Source: Pyropia yezoensis
Lineage: Eukaryota; Rhodophyta; Bangiophyceae; Bangiales; Bangiaceae
Assembly (NCBI GenBank): GCA_009829735.1
Contig: CM020618.1
Coordinates: 37,176,894-37,240,893 of the forward strand
DNA: 64,000 bases
Direction: 5' to 3'
Positions 62,304 through 64,000 of the stretch are shown one piece after another. Both the position numbers and the translations under genes were made by a program. The notes beneath the pieces are model-generated. The model did not search any database, was not told the DNA's origin, and saw only the letters and a list, made by a program, of their open reading frames with translations. Position 1 is the first letter of the stretch; the number at the start of each line of letters is the position of its first letter.

Positions 62304-62754
62304 GCGTCCATGGGGCGGCGTCTTACGGCGGGCGGCCGCACGGAGCGGCGCTCTACTTTTTTTTGTTCCTCGTATTTGTCCATGCTCACCCTGCGCGCCG
62401 CAGCAGGCCGGGCTACCGCCCTTCTCGCCATACTTGTGCGCTCTGGTCATCATGTGGGCGGCAGGGTATTGCGTGTGCTTGGGCTCCCATCTTCCCGGCA
62501 TGGGACTGGCGTGACAGGCCATGGGGCGCAGTATGGAAAGGAAGGAAAAAATAGGAGTGCGAGAAATTACCCGATGCAAGACGAAGGTGTCGAAACAAGC
62601 AGAGCAAAAGAGAGGGAAAGAAGAGAAAAGAAGAAGAAACACAGCGTGGGGCGCGCGGGGTCGGGAGCCCGTCCCGTGGAGCCCGCCCAGACGAGAAATA
62701 TATGCACATACATACACGCACACACGCAAAGAGACGGGAAGAGATGAACCGCGC
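62304..62754. other. Intergenic between convergent genes
   Basis: 3' UTRs of the S1 gene and the VPS13-type gene; a purine-rich stretch at 62520-62700. No other gene seen. Confidence 0.6.
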
Positions 62755-64000
62755 TCAGAGGCTGGGCATCCGCCGCGCCGACGCCGCGCCAGACCCAAAC
62801 GACACCATCTCCATCGACCCGTCGCGCTGCCGCCGCCGGGCGGCCGTTGCCGCTCGCCGCGCCGACCGAGGCGTCAGCGCGCTGTCGAGCCCGCCGTCGG
62901 CCCCAGTCGCCGCCCGCACCGCCGCGTGCAGCGCGTTGCGTGACGCGACCGAGCCGCACGGGAGGCGCTGCCACTCGGCCGCGGCCGGGCGTGACGGGTC
63001 CCCCCCAGCCGGCCGGACGCCCAGCAGCACGTAGTCGGCGCCGGCGGCGGCGGGCACGTGCGCATCGACAATGCCATCGAGTGAACGGGAAAAGTGGGTG
63101 CGACCGTGGAGGGTGCCGACGAGGAATCGCCGGGAGGTGATCAGCGCCACCCGGTCGTGCGCGTGGTGGGCCAGCCACTGGGCGGCGAGCACTTCATTCT
63201 CTGTCTTTGCAACGGCCGCCAGGGACGATGGCGCGCCGCCGCCACCGCCCCCGCGGTCGCGGGCGCCACCAAAGGCGCAGCGGCGGAGGACCGCCCAAAT
63301 CTCGAGCAGCCGCTCCCGCTCGCGCACCCCACCTCGGGCTGAGTGCTCGTCGCCGCTCAGGTCAATCCACTCCACCACCGTCTCGGAGAGGCCCACAGTG
63401 GTGCCTGGCTCGGCCGCGTCGCTCTCCTCCTCGCTCACCGCCTCGCGGGTGAGGGCACGGAGGAGGGCATCGCCGAGCGCGGGCCGCAGCTCAAACGCCA
63501 CCAGTCGCGACGCAGGGCCAGGCGCAAAGAACCGCGGCGGCCGCACCGGCTCGGCCGCCCGCCGGTTGCGCTCCGTCGATATGAAGGCGCGAAAGCCCGC
63601 GGCCGGCTCCCCAATTAAGTCCAGCGCCCCCGCTAGCGGCTTGACGAGGCCGCCCACGACGCCGCGGCCAATGCCGCGGAGGAAGCCCACGGGGCCGCCG
63701 GTCATGGCGCCCGCCACCGGCTCCCGGATGAGGCCCGCGGCTCCAGACGCAAGCCCATGCCCAAACGAGAGGGCGCCGGTAAAGAGCCCTTGAGCGGGAG
63801 TAGATGTTGCCCCGCGGCGGCCGCGGATGCTCTCCCGCTCGGCCAGGTAATCCCGGTCACCAACGGCGGTCTCCAGACCCAGCGCCACTGCCGACGGGAT
63901 GCCCCCTAGGGAGCCCACCAACCCGCCCACAGTGTTGGTCAACAGCGATGAAGAGCCTCGGCCGAGGCCGGCAATAAAGTCGGCCGCCCCGTTGGCGCGG
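62755..64000 (-). CDS. VPS13: VPS13-type lipid-transfer protein, C-terminal part (runs off window)
   Basis: The open frame continues past 64000, so only about 415 C-terminal residues are visible. The stretch ANGAADFIAGLGRG…LTNTVGG is followed by GLFTGALSFGHGL, then GPVGFLRGIGRGVVGGLVKP and GALDLIGEPAAG. This is the characteristic repetitive VPS13 C-terminal region (ATG2_C-like amphipathic helices). A terminal PH-like fold follows (ENEVLAAQWL…RVALITSRRFLVGTL…VDAHV). VPS13 proteins bridge membrane contact sites and move lipids in bulk. The C-terminus provides membrane or droplet targeting. The bulk of the protein and its chorein N-terminus lie beyond the right edge. Confidence 0.9.
   Translation of the reverse strand, partial: RANGAADFIAGLGRGSSSLLTNTVGGLVGSLGGIPSAVALGLETAVGDRDYLAERESIRGRRGATSTPAQGLFTGALSFGHGLASGAAGLIREPVAGAMTGGPVGFLRGIGRGVVGGLVKPLAGALDLIGEPAAGFRAFISTERNRRAAEPVRPPRFFAPGPASRLVAFELRPALGDALLRALTREAVSEEESDAAEPGTTVGLSETVVEWIDLSGDEHSARGGVRERERLLEIWAVLRRCAFGGARDRGGGGGGAPSSLAAVAKTENEVLAAQWLAHHAHDRVALITSRRFLVGTLHGRTHFSRSLDGIVDAHVPAAAGADYVLLGVRPAGGDPSRPAAAEWQRLPCGSVASRNALHAAVRAATGADGGLDSALTPRSARRAATAARRRQRDGSMEMVSFGSGAASARRMPSL

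Noticed and set aside
1..64000. CRISPR arrays, tRNA or rRNA genes, bacterial operons
   Set aside because: None seen. Tandem repeats here are contiguous without spacers, and introns, Sm proteins and chromoviruses mark the DNA as eukaryotic nuclear.

Overview
This window reads as nuclear DNA of a GC-rich eukaryotic alga. Homopolymer C/G tracts and Ala/Gly/Pro-rich proteins are frequent. Introns are few and short (about 255-380 bp, with GT...AG ends). LTR retrotransposons are abundant, and one S1-domain protein has a plastid-transit-like N-terminus. A bangiophyte red alga of the Porphyra/Pyropia type is my best guess. That is inference from composition and gene style, not a database match.

Positions 1-16031 hold a nested retrotransposon. 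The outer element (A, plus strand, Ty3/gypsy chromovirus, 5' end outside the window) carries gag, pol with chromodomain, a long antisense ORF, a polypurine tract and a 3' LTR that is itself a long hairpin. It is interrupted inside reverse transcriptase by element B (2759-10231, minus strand). B is a second chromovirus with 847-bp LTRs, a CAAAT target duplication, a primer-binding site, a polypurine tract, intact gag and pol joined by a -1 slippery heptamer, and an extra zinc-finger ORF before gag. A third copy of the B LTR stands alone at 19232-20078 with its own target duplication.

Positions 16032-25499 are gene-poor. They contain the solo LTR, a BED-finger (hAT-like) transposase fragment between inverted repeats, and minisatellites. 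Positions 25500-34365 hold a B-box zinc-finger gene, a two-TM protein with DEG/ENaC-like signatures, and an uncharacterised ORF that starts with a hydrophobic leader. Several of these ORFs lose frame next to long G or C runs. Positions 34366-41700 hold simple-sequence DNA, a Ty1/copia fragment and a decayed PAN/Ig-like secreted-protein gene.

From 42 kb the window turns into ordinary housekeeping and regulatory genes: ITPase (Ham1), a three-exon CAMK/SnRK-type kinase with a KA1-like tail, a small membrane protein, a C2H2 zinc-finger protein, mRNA guanylyltransferase, LSm4 (three exons, start codon alone in coding exon 1), a two-S1-domain protein that is probably plastid-targeted, and the C-terminal end of a VPS13-type lipid-transfer protein running off the right edge. 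The guanylyltransferase and LSm4 both act in mRNA 5'-end metabolism, capping versus decapping and U6 function. Their adjacency may be chance.
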